Positions 11,411-22,500 of a DNA stretch of 64,000 nt are shown one piece after another. Numbering within the stretch: position 1 is the first letter of the stretch; the number at the start of each line of letters is the position of its first letter. The position numbers were made by a program, and so were the translations under genes. Under the pieces are notes generated by a model. It had not been told where the DNA came from, ran no database searches, and saw only the letters and a program-made list of their open reading frames with translations. Origin of the DNA: Beta vulgaris subsp. vulgaris (Eukaryota > Streptophyta > Magnoliopsida > Caryophyllales > Amaranthaceae); NCBI RefSeq assembly GCF_026745355.1, contig NC_079205.1, positions 61,804,593-61,868,592 on the forward strand, in the 5' to 3' direction.

Positions 11411-11537
11411 TTTTTTTTTTTCTTGATTAAATTTAAAAAATTCTATTTTTCATTAGAATTTCTACTTATCTAGGAAGGCTAGGTAGGTTATTAAGAGTAG
11501 GGTTTGAAGAAGGGAAAAACAGACCTCGAAATCAAAA

Positions 11538-14378
11538 ATGGAAAAGGAGCAAGAAGATGAAGTTGTATGCTTGGACGAATCATTCTTCATCAATGACGAG
11601 TACCTCCTTTACTTTTTCTCTCTCCTCTATTACTTCATTTATCAACTGTTCTTGCTAAATCTCTGATCAATAATAAGTAAATTGATTTTTGCAGTTACCA
11701 ATTAACAACTTTTACATTTGGGTCTCAAGTTCTTGAGCTATTTTGCCTTAATTCAGCTTCAAGTGAGTAAATTCTATTTCAAGACTTGATTTTTTTTTTG
11801 TTTGTTATGGATTTTCTGGGATTTTCACAATTAATAGAATTAACTCTTCAACAATTACCATTTTGATGTTGGTTAATAGTTAATTACACTTTTGTGCTGC
11901 TATAAGTTACAATTACCCATATTTTTTTTATTAATAAAGATTAGAGCTTGATGAGAAATCTAATACTTCCTCCGTTTCGTTTTAAATGCTTATATCTCCC
12001 AAATAATACCCATTTGTTGCATTTAAAATGAAGTAGTAGTTATTAAGTGTACAATGGAGAAGTATACTGATATTTGAATTTGTGGGGCAGCTGATTTTGA
12101 TCTGACAGGTCAGTTGGTGTGGCCTGGAGCAGTGCTGCTCAATGAATACCTCTCAAAAAATGCTGAGATGCTTCAAGGACTTTCTCTTATTGAGTTAGGT
12201 TCTGGTGTTGGTATGTCCCCCTTTTTGAAGTATTATTTATCTCTTTTTATGTGGAAGTTTGGAATTTTGTAATATGGAACTGAAAATAGAATTCATTGTC
12301 TTATTGATGAAATGTAAGCTAGATGAGACTATAAATCTTGTTGTGTTTCTTGTGGTCCAAGAATCAAGAGTTTTGGCCTCTTTAACTTGTATTCAATTAA
12401 GCTTTGTTTGTATAGCGGCATATGTTTACCTCCTTCGACCCCGGTTATCCCACCTACTAGGGTGGATCGGGGCCTTGGGGGTGCTCAGATGTATTTTTGT
12501 TCTGTGACTGCAATGGAACACCTTATAAGGCTTAAGCATGATATTTAACCTCTCAAGCTGTTTATTTGATTGAACAATTTTTTATGTTGAACTCGGTCAT
12601 GCGTGCTGTTGTGAAAAACTGATCAAATTTGTTAGCATAATGTAGAACAAAGTCTACTAGCTAAATCTTTTAGCATTTTAGTTGAACAAAGTCTACTAGC
12701 CAAATTTGTGAAAAACAGACCAAATATGTTAAGTGTTTCACCTTTCAGCTGCAACCCTTAATGAATTATGGTTGTGAACTTGTGTAGTTATAGCGTTATA
12801 CCCTATTAGCTTCAGTTGCATCCCTCTCTAAGAAAGTCTTTGTTTCTCTCTGCAACCAGTCCCAATTCCCAAATCTACGATTAGCCTTTTTTTAGAGCCC
12901 TTTTTGAATGAATCTATTTCTATGAAAAGCTAAAATATCTAGTAAGAGCTGATAAGTTTCCTTCCGAAGCTCTACCAACTCAGAAGCTTGGTTCTGATGT
13001 TGAACATATCTTCATTTCGTCTTTTATTGAAATGATAGAAGGTCATCTGTTAAATAGCGTGTTTATATGCCTGAGAAGAATTTTATGTTATTCCTACACA
13101 TTTAGAAATGTCGCCGATGGTGGGTTACCTTTAATTTTTGACATATATTTACATATTCTCTTTCGTCCTGAAAATGTAATACACAAGCGATTATATAGTT
13201 TATACTTTCTACTTTGGTACTGTTTTTCCTTTCAAGTTTCAACTCCTAAATTGCAGGTGTCACTGGAGTACTCTGTCGTAGATTTTGCGAAAAAGTTCTG
13301 TTGACTGACCACAATGATGAAGTTCTTAAGGCAAGTAAATGGAATTAATATTTTAGAGAAGGGTATCTAGAAGCTTTGTGTTTGATCTTGGTGGCATTAC
13401 AGCGTGTGTTGTCCTGTTTTGCAGATCCTGAAGAAAAATATAGATCTACATGCATCTTCTGAGGAATGCCCTTGCTTGGGTATGTGAAAGAGGCTTGGAG
13501 CAGCAGTTTGTGGTATGTCAGTGAGCTGATAGGTTGTTATAATTTCTTCCTCTCAGATTTGGTGGCTGACAAACTAGAATGGGGAAATTCTGACCAGATA
13601 AATGCAATCGTGCAAAGATACCCTGAAGGATTTGATCTTGTTCTTGGAGCTGATATCTATATCCTAATTTTTCTTTTCTGATTCCAAATCTTGCTATTTT
13701 TTTTGTTATGTGATGATTGGTGCTGATGTGATTCGTTTCAATCAGCCCATGGCCTTACATAGACTGCCGAAACTTGCATTGAGATTACTTGTCAATCGCT
13801 TTTCTTTTATTTCTGCATATAATTGAGGACTTTGACAGTTTATAAGCTTCCAACAATCCAGTATTCCGTTGCTGTTTGATACAGTTAAGCAACTTCTTGA
13901 AGTTAGAGGAAAAGGAAGATGCAGATTCATTCTGGGCTATGTTTCTCGTGCCAAAGTGTGAGCAACTTGTCCTGAATATCTTATGCATAGAATAGATCTC
14001 TTCAATTTGACATCTTCATAAAGAATTTATGTAATTTGATGGTTGATCTATCAGCAATGAGGACATAAATGTCAGTAATTTCTTTCTCATTTCATGCTAA
14101 ACTTTGCATCAAACTGTGAAGTTAATGCTAAGTACAGAGGCGTATGATAGATTGATGTGAACATCATGAGCTGTCCAGAATTTGTAAATAATTTTTTTTC
14201 TTCTGTGGTGGTACTCTTGTGTTCCATACATCTAATTGTTGTTTTTTTGCCTTAATGCAGGATGGATCAAATGGTGCTCAATGAGGCCCTGGTACACGGC
14301 TTGTCAATGAAAGAAGTTGATGGAACCCGTTCAATGGTTGGAAACTTGGAAGGGGTCATTTACGAGATTACCCTGTAG
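11538..14378 (+). CDS. METTL21-type S-adenosylmethionine-dependent protein methyltransferase
   Basis: Exons 11538-11599, 11695-11762, 12091-12210, 13257-13330, 13425-13479, 13557-13658, 13846-13957, 14261-14378 give about 236 aa. Phases agree at every junction under this model. Family marks: an N-terminal segment with FTFGSQVLELFCLNS, GQLVWPGAVLLNEYLS, the SAM-binding motif I ELGSGVGVTG, the acidic motif II region LTDHNDEVLK, and the post-motif FDLVLGADI followed by an aromatic residue, the D-x-x-Y/F motif of the Methyltransf_16 family. The C-terminus GNLEGVIYEITL matches plant members as I remember them. The usual role is lysine methylation of non-histone proteins; the substrate here is unknown. 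Intron 4 begins with GC (AAG/GCAAGT). Intron 6 begins ATATCCTAA and looks U12-type; its exact ends (13659 to 13845 or 13846) need cDNA, and one codon (Cys or Tyr before FQQSS) depends on them. Confidence 0.85.
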
Positions 14379-15526
14379 TAGATCTTAAAACTTTGCTCCG
14401 TAATTGGGATGTGGAGCCTGTAATGAAGTTTTGTTACAAAAGGAAAATGAGAATGAAAGAAGGCGCGGTTCAAATGTGGTTCCACACTTCCCAGCTTCAG
14501 GTTTTAGACCAAATACACATTTCAGATGGATAGTAAGCAAGAAAGTGCAGCCTGAGGTAATGGCACAGTCGAAATTTGAGTCTCAGCTTACAAAGTGTGC
14601 TATATTCCAGACTAGTGGAACTGTAGCATAACATTGTGAAACGATAACTGCATACATTCGTAGCTTTTAACATCGACATTTTCATCTCGTCAGGGATGAT
14701 AGTTATAAGTTATCAATGTATCATACTATCCTACATCAGATACTTCGAGAAGATAGTTCATCAGATATTTTTCGACTGTGCAATTTATTTACTGGATTAA
14801 CTCTTATAGTACCTTTATAACCAACGGTTGCCAAGACTACCCTGAAATGCGATGGAGGAGCTTTTAAACTATTGTCTTCCGTCGTATAGTCGTTCTTTAG
14901 GGTCTTGTTTGTGATGTGGCCAAGAAATGAACATGTCCTGATGCCTGACGGCTAGTTTTTGAAAAACCCAGCACAAACATAAAGTTTACAGATCAAAACT
15001 TGGGTGTTAATTGTTGAACCCGAACACGCTTATACTACTTAAGCAGAGATACCAATCTCTAAATATGATCCAAAGCTGATCCTATTGTAAGTCCTATGGA
15101 GAAACCTAAACCTATAGTTGGAAATGAGTTGTGCCAGAGGTGGCCGGTGCACGAGTTTGGCCCAACCTGGCATGAGCCCGCTACTAGCTTGACATGGTGC
15201 GGAAAGCACAATAGTGGACTATGCATGGACATCATTTTTGAAATTTGCACAACTTCTTGAGGAGTCTTATTGGCATGACGTGACCTGGCTCGTCCACCTT
15301 CACACGAGCCAACCAAATGTATGTGATCCTCTTGTAAAAAGTTGGCACAACACAACTATTCCTCAAGTCGACTGATAAGGCACGAAACCTGCGAGCTAAC
15401 TTAACATGACTGATTCCCAACTCTATTCTAAAATGTAGTTTACTATTTTCTGTAAAAGATCAATATGAACGAAAAAGATAGATACAATTATACTCGATAT
15501 TTTTTTAAGGTAAGGAGAAAAGAAGG
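14379..15526. other. 3' UTR of the methyltransferase gene and spacer
   Basis: The first 300-500 bases are probably 3' UTR. 15110-15420 is richer in G/C than its surroundings and contains repeated CACGAG/CTCGTC and GGCA words, suggestive of a decayed repeat that I cannot name. No gene seen. Confidence 0.5.
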
Positions 15527-15972
15527 TTAGGAGACCCTCTGCACTAGGAGAGTTCCAACCTTATCGTTTACAAGAATAGAATGAAGAGCGGAATGAGTAC
15601 AATCATCTATATTAAACTGAGAATTAACTAAATGACCGACGTTGGCGATCCAATATGATGCTTTGTTTGCTTCCCGGTAGACATGACGAATAGCCCAGGA
15701 AGAGAAAGAACGAAAAAGAGCTTGGATACCTTGATGATATGAGCAATCTGCCAAGGAGGAGACCATATATCTTTTACTGACTTTATGACCAAAAGATTAT
15801 CACCTTTAATTTGGAGGTGACAGATATTGTTCTGGATAGCTAGGCGAAGCCCTTGTTGAAGAGCAGTTGCGTCGGCAATGAACACAAAAGAAGTTCCAAT
15901 TAAGTTCCAAAATTGAAAGCTGTAGCTGTGAAGAAATGACCATCAGCATCTCCAATGACAATGCCTGCTATA
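15527..15972 (-). pseudogene. Broken RNase H-like (RVT_3) fragment of a LINE-type retroelement
   Basis: Read on the minus strand, pieces in different frames form one RNase H fold region: AGIVIGDADGHFFTATAFNF (first strand), then ADATALQQGLRLAIQNN, LQIKGDNLLVIKSVKDIWSP (the D of the GD pair), and finally WAIRHVYREANKASYWIANV (R-E-A-N-x-A segment). This order is typical of the RNase H domain found in plant LINE polyproteins and related domesticated genes. There is an in-frame stop near 15900 and a frameshift near 15750, so it is dead. No reverse transcriptase, second ORF or poly-A tail is left nearby. Confidence 0.7.
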
Positions 15973-16482
15973 CAACTATACTCGATATAGTAACATCCAA
16001 AAGTACACCAAACAACTTCTAGAAAATTTTAAAGCAACCCAACTCAATTCACCAAACCTTATACACCTCAAACTCATCCACTCACTTTTCAACAAGAAAG
16101 TCCATAATCTTCACTTTCTTTTCTCAACAAGACCTTATACTCAATTTATATTGAGAATCTTATCATCTATAGTTGAAAAAAACTCTCAAATATCTCCAAA
16201 AAGTCATAAAAAGAATCCTTCACTTTCCTAGAAGCAGTTGTAAAGTAAAGCCATCATTCCTTTGTCTCCATTCATGGCATCTTCCTTTGGCTGCTCCTAC
16301 TCCCTCAAATCCCTAATTTTTTTAACAACAAATCTTTTACTTTTCCTCACACCCACAAATTCTAGATTAGGTAAAATCAACATTTTATTTTGAACAAACA
16401 ATACTCAATCATTACAAATCAAAATCAAAATCAAAATCAAAACCCTAAAAAAAACATCACTCATGAAATCACAACCCTAGAA
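15973..16482. promoter_or_regulatory. Probable promoter and 5' leader of the receptor kinase gene
   Basis: CT-rich DNA with several CTTTTC/TCTCC runs, a common make-up for plant leaders. No TATA box could be assigned with confidence. An in-frame ATG at 16390 lies within this leader, ahead of a CAAAAT tandem run (16418-16441). Confidence 0.35.
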
Positions 16483-18444
16483 ATGCGTCTTCTTCTTCTT
16501 CTTCTCCTCCTCTTTCTCTCTCTAAATCTTCTTCAACAACAACAATCATCAGCTCAAAACGACACCGTTTCACCACCATCATCATCACCATGTCCTCTAA
16601 ACTTCACAACCCTAAAAACCCTAATCCAATCAACAAACGTAAAATCATCAAACGACGTCGCATTAAACTGTCAATACATCGCAGAAGGTCTTCGACTCGT
16701 TCTCTCTCAATACCTCAAACTCACTGGAAACTTCCACCCACCTCGTAACTCGGCCGAGTCATGTTGGAACTCGTACGACTCAGTCGTCGACTCGTTCATA
16801 CCTAATTTCAAAATCAGACCTTCATGTGGGTTTCAAACATCGTTCATATCACAAGATTGTATGAACATCACAACTCGTACTGAGTTCGAAAGAATCGTTC
16901 CTAACTCAGCTATAAACGACGCCGTTTCGAATTGTAATCAGTCTTTAGAAAATGGGTCACCTTGTGCTTCGTGTTTAACGAGTTTAACTACTTTACAAGC
17001 TACTTATCTTACTGGTGGAAATAATAGTGGGAATATTTCTGATTGTGTTAATCTACCATTGATTTATGCTGGTGGTTTGATTAATCATTTTGGACCGTCT
17101 GATCTTGGTACTGTTAAGTGTTTGTTTTCATTAGATTTTAGTAGGGGTGAAAATGGGAGTAATAAGAGGAAGAAAATGTTGATTATTGTAATTGTTGTTG
17201 TGGGTTTTATTGGGTTATGTTTTGTTTTTGGTGGGTGTTATGTTTTTTTGAGGTTGAGGAAGAGGAGAAGGTTTCAGAAGAAGAGGAGGATTGTTCGGGT
17301 CGAGTCTGGGTCCGGGTCTGGGTCTAAATTTCCGTCGTTTGGCAGGAGTACACATTTGATGAAGTTTAGTATTGATGAGATTAAGAGGGCTACTAAGAAT
17401 TTTCATAGGGATAATTTGATTGGGAAAGGTGGGTATGGGAATGTGTACAAGGGTGTATTGGTTGATGGTACTGAGATTGCTGTGAAGAGGTTTAAGAACT
17501 GTTCTGCAGCTGGGGACGCGAGTTTTACTCATGAAGTTGAGGTGATTGCGAGTATTAGGCATTTTAATCTTGTGGAGTTGAGAGGATATTGTGTTGCCAC
17601 TACTAAATATGAGGGTCATCAGAGGATTATTGTGTGTGATTTGATGCATAATGGGAGTTTACATGATCATTTGTATGAGCAAAGTTTGGATAAGAAGCTA
17701 AGTTGGCCGATTAGGCAAAAAATCGCGTTAGGGATGGCTCGAGGATTGGCTTATTTGCATTATGGCGCGCAGCCTGCTATCATTCATCGCGATATCAAAG
17801 CTAGTAATATACTTTTGGATGATAATTTCGAGGCCAAGGTTGCGGATTTTGGTCTTGCTAAGTTTAACCCTGAAGGGTTTTCACATTTGAGCACGAGAGT
17901 GGCGGGTACTATGGGCTATGTTGCCCCGGAATATGCTCTTTATGGGCAATTAACCGAGAGAAGTGATGTTTATAGTTTCGGTGTTGTGTTGTTAGAACTG
18001 TTGAGTGGAAAGAAAGCCATTTTATCAGGCAATGATGGACAAGGGCAACCGTCATTGGTAACTGATTGGGCGTGGTCGTTGGTGAGGAAAGGACACGCTT
18101 TGGATGTCATAGAAGAAGGGATGCCGGAATTAGGACCTGATTCAGTAATGGAGAAATATGTACTAATCGCGGTTTTGTGTTCGCATCCACAGTTGTATGC
18201 TAGGCCTACAATGGATCAAGTTGTGAAGATTTTGGAGAGTGATTTACCAGTTCCTTGTATACCAGAAAGGCCAATATCTTTTATTGCAGAACTTGAGGAT
18301 ATTGAGAGATCTGCTAGTAGTAGTGGCTCAGGTCAATTATCAACTTCTGGAGGATTTCAATCATATTCAATGGGAAATGCTGATTTTCCTTGTTATAATG
18401 GGCAAGAGGAAGAACAAGATCCTGCCAAAAACTTGAAATGCTAG
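16483..18444 (+). CDS. Receptor-like serine/threonine kinase with SPARK ectodomain (At1g11050-like)
   Basis: An intronless gene for a plasma-membrane kinase of about 653 aa from the ATG at 16483. This start is preferred because it opens directly with a signal peptide (MRLLLLLLLLFLSLNL); the in-frame ATG at 16390 would put 31 polar residues (QNQNQNQN) ahead of it. The ectodomain (to about 230) has many cysteines and N-glycosylation sites, including the pair C-ASC typical of the SPARK domain, whose ligand is unknown. A transmembrane helix follows (IIVIVVVGFIGLCFVFGG) and then a basic stop-transfer. The kinase is complete: IGKGGYGNVYKG, the lysine of EIAVKRF, HRDIKASNILLDDN, DFG, GTMGYVAPEYALYGQLTERS and DVYSFGVVLLELLSGKK. 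The RD in HRD suggests activation-loop control. The tail is serine-rich. The upstream DNA to 15973 is the likely promoter. Confidence 0.93.
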   Translation: MRLLLLLLLLFLSLNLLQQQQSSAQNDTVSPPSSSPCPLNFTTLKTLIQSTNVKSSNDVALNCQYIAEGLRLVLSQYLKLTGNFHPPRNSAESCWNSYDSVVDSFIPNFKIRPSCGFQTSFISQDCMNITTRTEFERIVPNSAINDAVSNCNQSLENGSPCASCLTSLTTLQATYLTGGNNSGNISDCVNLPLIYAGGLINHFGPSDLGTVKCLFSLDFSRGENGSNKRKKMLIIVIVVVGFIGLCFVFGGCYVFLRLRKRRRFQKKRRIVRVESGSGSGSKFPSFGRSTHLMKFSIDEIKRATKNFHRDNLIGKGGYGNVYKGVLVDGTEIAVKRFKNCSAAGDASFTHEVEVIASIRHFNLVELRGYCVATTKYEGHQRIIVCDLMHNGSLHDHLYEQSLDKKLSWPIRQKIALGMARGLAYLHYGAQPAIIHRDIKASNILLDDNFEAKVADFGLAKFNPEGFSHLSTRVAGTMGYVAPEYALYGQLTERSDVYSFGVVLLELLSGKKAILSGNDGQGQPSLVTDWAWSLVRKGHALDVIEEGMPELGPDSVMEKYVLIAVLCSHPQLYARPTMDQVVKILESDLPVPCIPERPISFIAELEDIERSASSSGSGQLSTSGGFQSYSMGNADFPCYNGQEEEQDPAKNLKC

Positions 18445-19326
18445 AACTTTTTTTATGATTGTTCTTAGTTTATTTGAAACATTGATCCCTTGTTTTGTAC
18501 ACTTTGTTTATATAGATTTCCTTTGTTAATTTTGGCTGGGAGTTTTGGGTTGTAGATAGCACATGTACTATGAATAGGAAATAATAGGAGAAGATTGTAT
18601 ATAAAAGCTTATAATGTTACATTTGATTCATACATTATACATGCTCTGCTTCTGCTCATTTCATTGCATCTCTCTTAAATGAAGCCATGCTAAGGGCTAA
18701 GTGCTAAGGGCTAAGGCTATTACTTCCGTCGTTTCGAATTAAATGCAACAAATCCACTTTAACCTATGCCGATGTATTATTTTGATCATAAATATTTATA
18801 ATTACATATAAGTAAAAATTACAAAAACTACGTTTTATAAAAGTACGTCACGAGACGAATCCGAATCTAACAAGATTCCAATTGACTATGTTTTTCATTA
18901 GGTATAAATCACAAATCTTAGTCAGAATGAAAAATATAAATAGTGAATATATACGAAAAATTATTCATAAAGTTCATTATATATATATATTTTTTCTGTT
19001 TTTTGAAAGCCAATAAATCAATGACGTAAATATTTTGTTAATCGAAGATATAATGATAAAAGATGGTAAATTTGCATTTTATTACTCAAGAATATAAAGA
19101 ATTTACCATTTTTAGTATCTCCCTCCTCTCCCCTTATATAATAGAGATATTGCATTACTATAAGTGAAATCTTTAAAAAATTTATAAATATTTTGTTTAG
19201 TGAAAAATTATTTTTACTTGTTCTAACTTATGATTATGACACATTAAAATGCTTTGAATTCTCTTGCACTCTCTTCAGAATTGTCCTTATTTTTCCACAA
19301 CTATATACTTCATAATCCCTTATTAA
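18445..19326. other. Spacer between receptor kinase and MOC1
   Basis: 3' UTR of the kinase to about 18660. 18720-18990 resembles half of a Stowaway-like MITE (TACTTCCGTCGTTTCGAATT, then an inverted version of the core AATCTAACAAGATTCC). 18990-19326 is AT-rich with no feature seen. Confidence 0.5.
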
Positions 19327-19473
19327 GGCTCAATTCTTTTTAAACTGAATTAATGAAAATTCAGTTCAGTTCAATTTACTCAATTTCCTCTCACAATTTT
19401 CATTCAGTCCAGACATATTTTGTTCATTTCATTTCAGTTCAGTTCAGTTCAGTTCAATCCAAAAGAATAGAGC
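19327..19473. mobile_element. Short MITE with TTCAG pentamers upstream of MOC1
   Basis: The left end GGCTCAATTCTTTT and right end AAAAGAATAGAGC are near-inverted complements. TAA flanks both sides (19324-19326 and 19474-19476). The interior is TTCAG/TTCAA pentamers, as in family B, but the ends differ. It ends 123 bases before the MOC1 ATG, so it lies in the promoter or 5' leader. Confidence 0.75.
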
Positions 19474-19596
19474 TAAAAATACGTTATTCGTCGTCCTACA
19501 ATTATTAGATAAAAAAAAGTTATTCTAAAACTATATTATAAACTTTTTTTTTTTTTAAAAAAAGAAGATTATAAACCTTTTAGTTATGAAAAGAAG

Positions 19597-22500
19597 ATGA
19601 ATGTCTTAAATCCCAAATCTGAAATCTCCATGGACAATTTCTTACTCCAATCTCATCAACACCAACAACAGCTACTTCTCCAATCAAATTTAATGAACCC
19701 ATTTTCTCTCTCCTCCAAATTTACACCTAAATCAAAAACCCTCTTCTCAACATCATCTCCTTCTTTCCGCTACTTTTGGTGTACTACTTCACAAAACTCC
19801 ATTGAAGTTATTCAAGCTCTCAACAGAAAATCCAACACTAGTACTAATGCTACTGTTACTTCAAAAGCTAAAATCCAAAATCTTAAAGAAAATTGGTTGT
19901 CTTCTCTCTCAATGAATGACATAAACAACAACACAAAAGAAGAAAATGGTGGGTTACAATGGGTTATTGGTGTTGACCCAGATGTTTCTGGTGCTTTATC
20001 TCTCTTGAAATATGATCATTCTGGTTGTATTTCTGCCCAGGTAAACAAAATCGGGTACCTTTTCCAGCATTTTGATATCATTATATAACTGGGTTTTTTT
20101 TTTTTTTTTTTCATGAATTGTACTTTTGGTTTGATTTGTTCAAATTTGTTTTGTTTTTCTGTTGGAATTTGGTTCATTTTTGGCATGTTTGATGACATTT
20201 CCCAGGTGGGGAATTTTTGATTTTCCATGAATTTGGATTTTGTTTGTTTAGTGTTTGGATTCTAAGTGAAATTTGCTGGTGATGAGGTTATGTGACTGTT
20301 ATTAATTTTAAAGGGGTCGTTTTTTGTTTACGCTACTTTTTAAGTGACCCGCTTTAGCTCAAATAGTAAGATAAGACGGTCTTTTTGTAGACCAACTAAT
20401 GTTTATGTGTGAGAGAGAAAGAGTGATAAATTTGCCTGTTTTTGTTTTCTATATTGTGACAAATTTTAGTGTTTGATAGTGTATTATTCTCATAGTGTAT
20501 GCTGCTTTTTCTCTGAATGTTCAGTTGGTACTTCATAGTTTATAAAGAATTGAATCTATTTGTTATATGGGGTGTACTTTTCTAGGTTTGAATTACTTGA
20601 GGTGATATGATAATTTTTACCTTTTAGAGTTTGAATGACTGATTTAGTTGTGAAATTAATTTACATATAGGGGTGTTTTTACCAATATAAGAATGATTAA
20701 GCATCCAGGAAAAAGTTTCAGTAAGACTACAAAACAGTTAAATTTGATTATCTTCTCCAGAAGAAGATAATTTCATACCGAATTGTAAGAGCACGAAAGA
20801 AGTCCTCTATGCTATATCATTATAGTACTGGCAACATTAAGGGCTGAACTAGAAACAACTAACCATTCATGCATTATAGAAATAGGGAGCTTCCTTCATC
20901 AAATATGGCCTATGTATAGTCTGTAAACAAATGAGTGGCTACTCTTCCTGGAATGAAACGAGAAATGAGATTCTTGTTTAGGGTCCAAAAAAGCTTTGAG
21001 AATTTGGACGTTTAGTTTGTATGATGGATTGCTAATTATGGTTTGTCGAGGCTTAACATTGAGCTCTTGATTATTCTGGCTGTTTGTGCATGCCCTATAT
21101 CATAATTTTGCTTTCTTTCTAAGAAAACTATTATGTTATTACAGGTTTTTGATTCGCCATATGTGCAAGTATCAATTGGGAAAACGCGTCGTAAACGATT
21201 AGATGCGAAGTCCATTGTTCAGTTGTTGCAGAGTTTCGATGCTCCACTAGGTATCATTTCTTCCCTTGTCCCATGTTTACTAGGGACTCTTATTTTTATA
21301 TAATCCTATGTACATATAAATTTTTTTCCCTTTTGGGTTGATGATTTAATATCACGAGGAGGCAGAAAGTATCTCTTTTTTTTATATATATTGCTGTCAA
21401 TAAATGCTGAACATAATCTTGTGGAATTAGCTTACCTGCATGCTTAACCTTGCAAATTACCATGATATATTTGGTTAAGCTGCTCATACGGGTTACTTCT
21501 ATAAGCATTTAATTTATGGTCATGAAATTGTCTTGTTAAAGTATATCCGTACCTCTTTAGAGTAAGCTATTAAAATAAGGAACACATACACTTTTCTTTG
21601 GACCTATATATGCCCAGTTGCATTCACACATGCTAAAGACGGATAGAGAGGGACAAGGGGAAGAGTGAGGGGACAAGGAAAAATTAAATCATGATGCGTG
21701 CTCTTGCTCATACCATTCACATCTCTAAATTCCCCAATTTAAGTAGGACACTAAAAATGTGTAGTAGTAAATTAGTAATGAAGAACTATATGCGGCAAGG
21801 TCCTGTTCAAGGAGTTGTGAACGCATATAGGAACTAACAGTCTTTACTTGCTCTGTCTCTATTTTAGAAATTTGGATGGTGGAAAGTGTATGATATATCT
21901 CATTCTTTTACTGTATTCTTGCACAATATGATTCAGAGATTTGGTAATTTTTCATAATACGATTGTTTGTGAATTTGGTACATACCCTTTAAAACGGCGT
22001 GTGTGTGTATTGGGGGGGGGGGGGAGGGTTACTGCTTTCTTACTCCTTCTTTGCATTCCTACATGCCCTTCAGTTTTACATCCTTGGGTTTGAACATGTC
22101 TCTAAGCTGGATGTTCTGAATTCTATCTCTCCACTTGCAGGTACCGCTGCGTATTTGGAGCAATCTATACCATTTCCTCAGGATGGGAAACTGGTGATTG
22201 TTTCTTTTAGTGTTTCCTTCTTCTTTTTAGTTTGTGGTGTGGCTACCTACTTTCGATCAATGATATATAGAGTAGTTTCATGTCTTCACTTGCTTCTATA
22301 TTGCAACTCACAGAAATTTAAGTCTTTACGAACATAATTGTTTTCTTTTGTTTTTCTCCATTTACGTTGTTGTTTCCCGAAAATTTTTGTAGGTCCTGAC
22401 CTGTCTTCCTAATGTGTGAAGTAATGTAGAGCTTCTTCTAGAGATTGAAATATGTTGATGGACAATTAAACACCTCCCCCCCCCCCCCCCCAAAGAAAAA

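Noticed and set aside
16390..16482. Upstream ATG as the start of the receptor kinase
   Set aside because: It would bury the signal peptide behind 31 polar residues; the Met at 16483 begins a standard signal peptide.
17215..17649. Antisense frame of 144 codons within the receptor kinase
   Set aside because: Shadow of the kinase frame; no motif.
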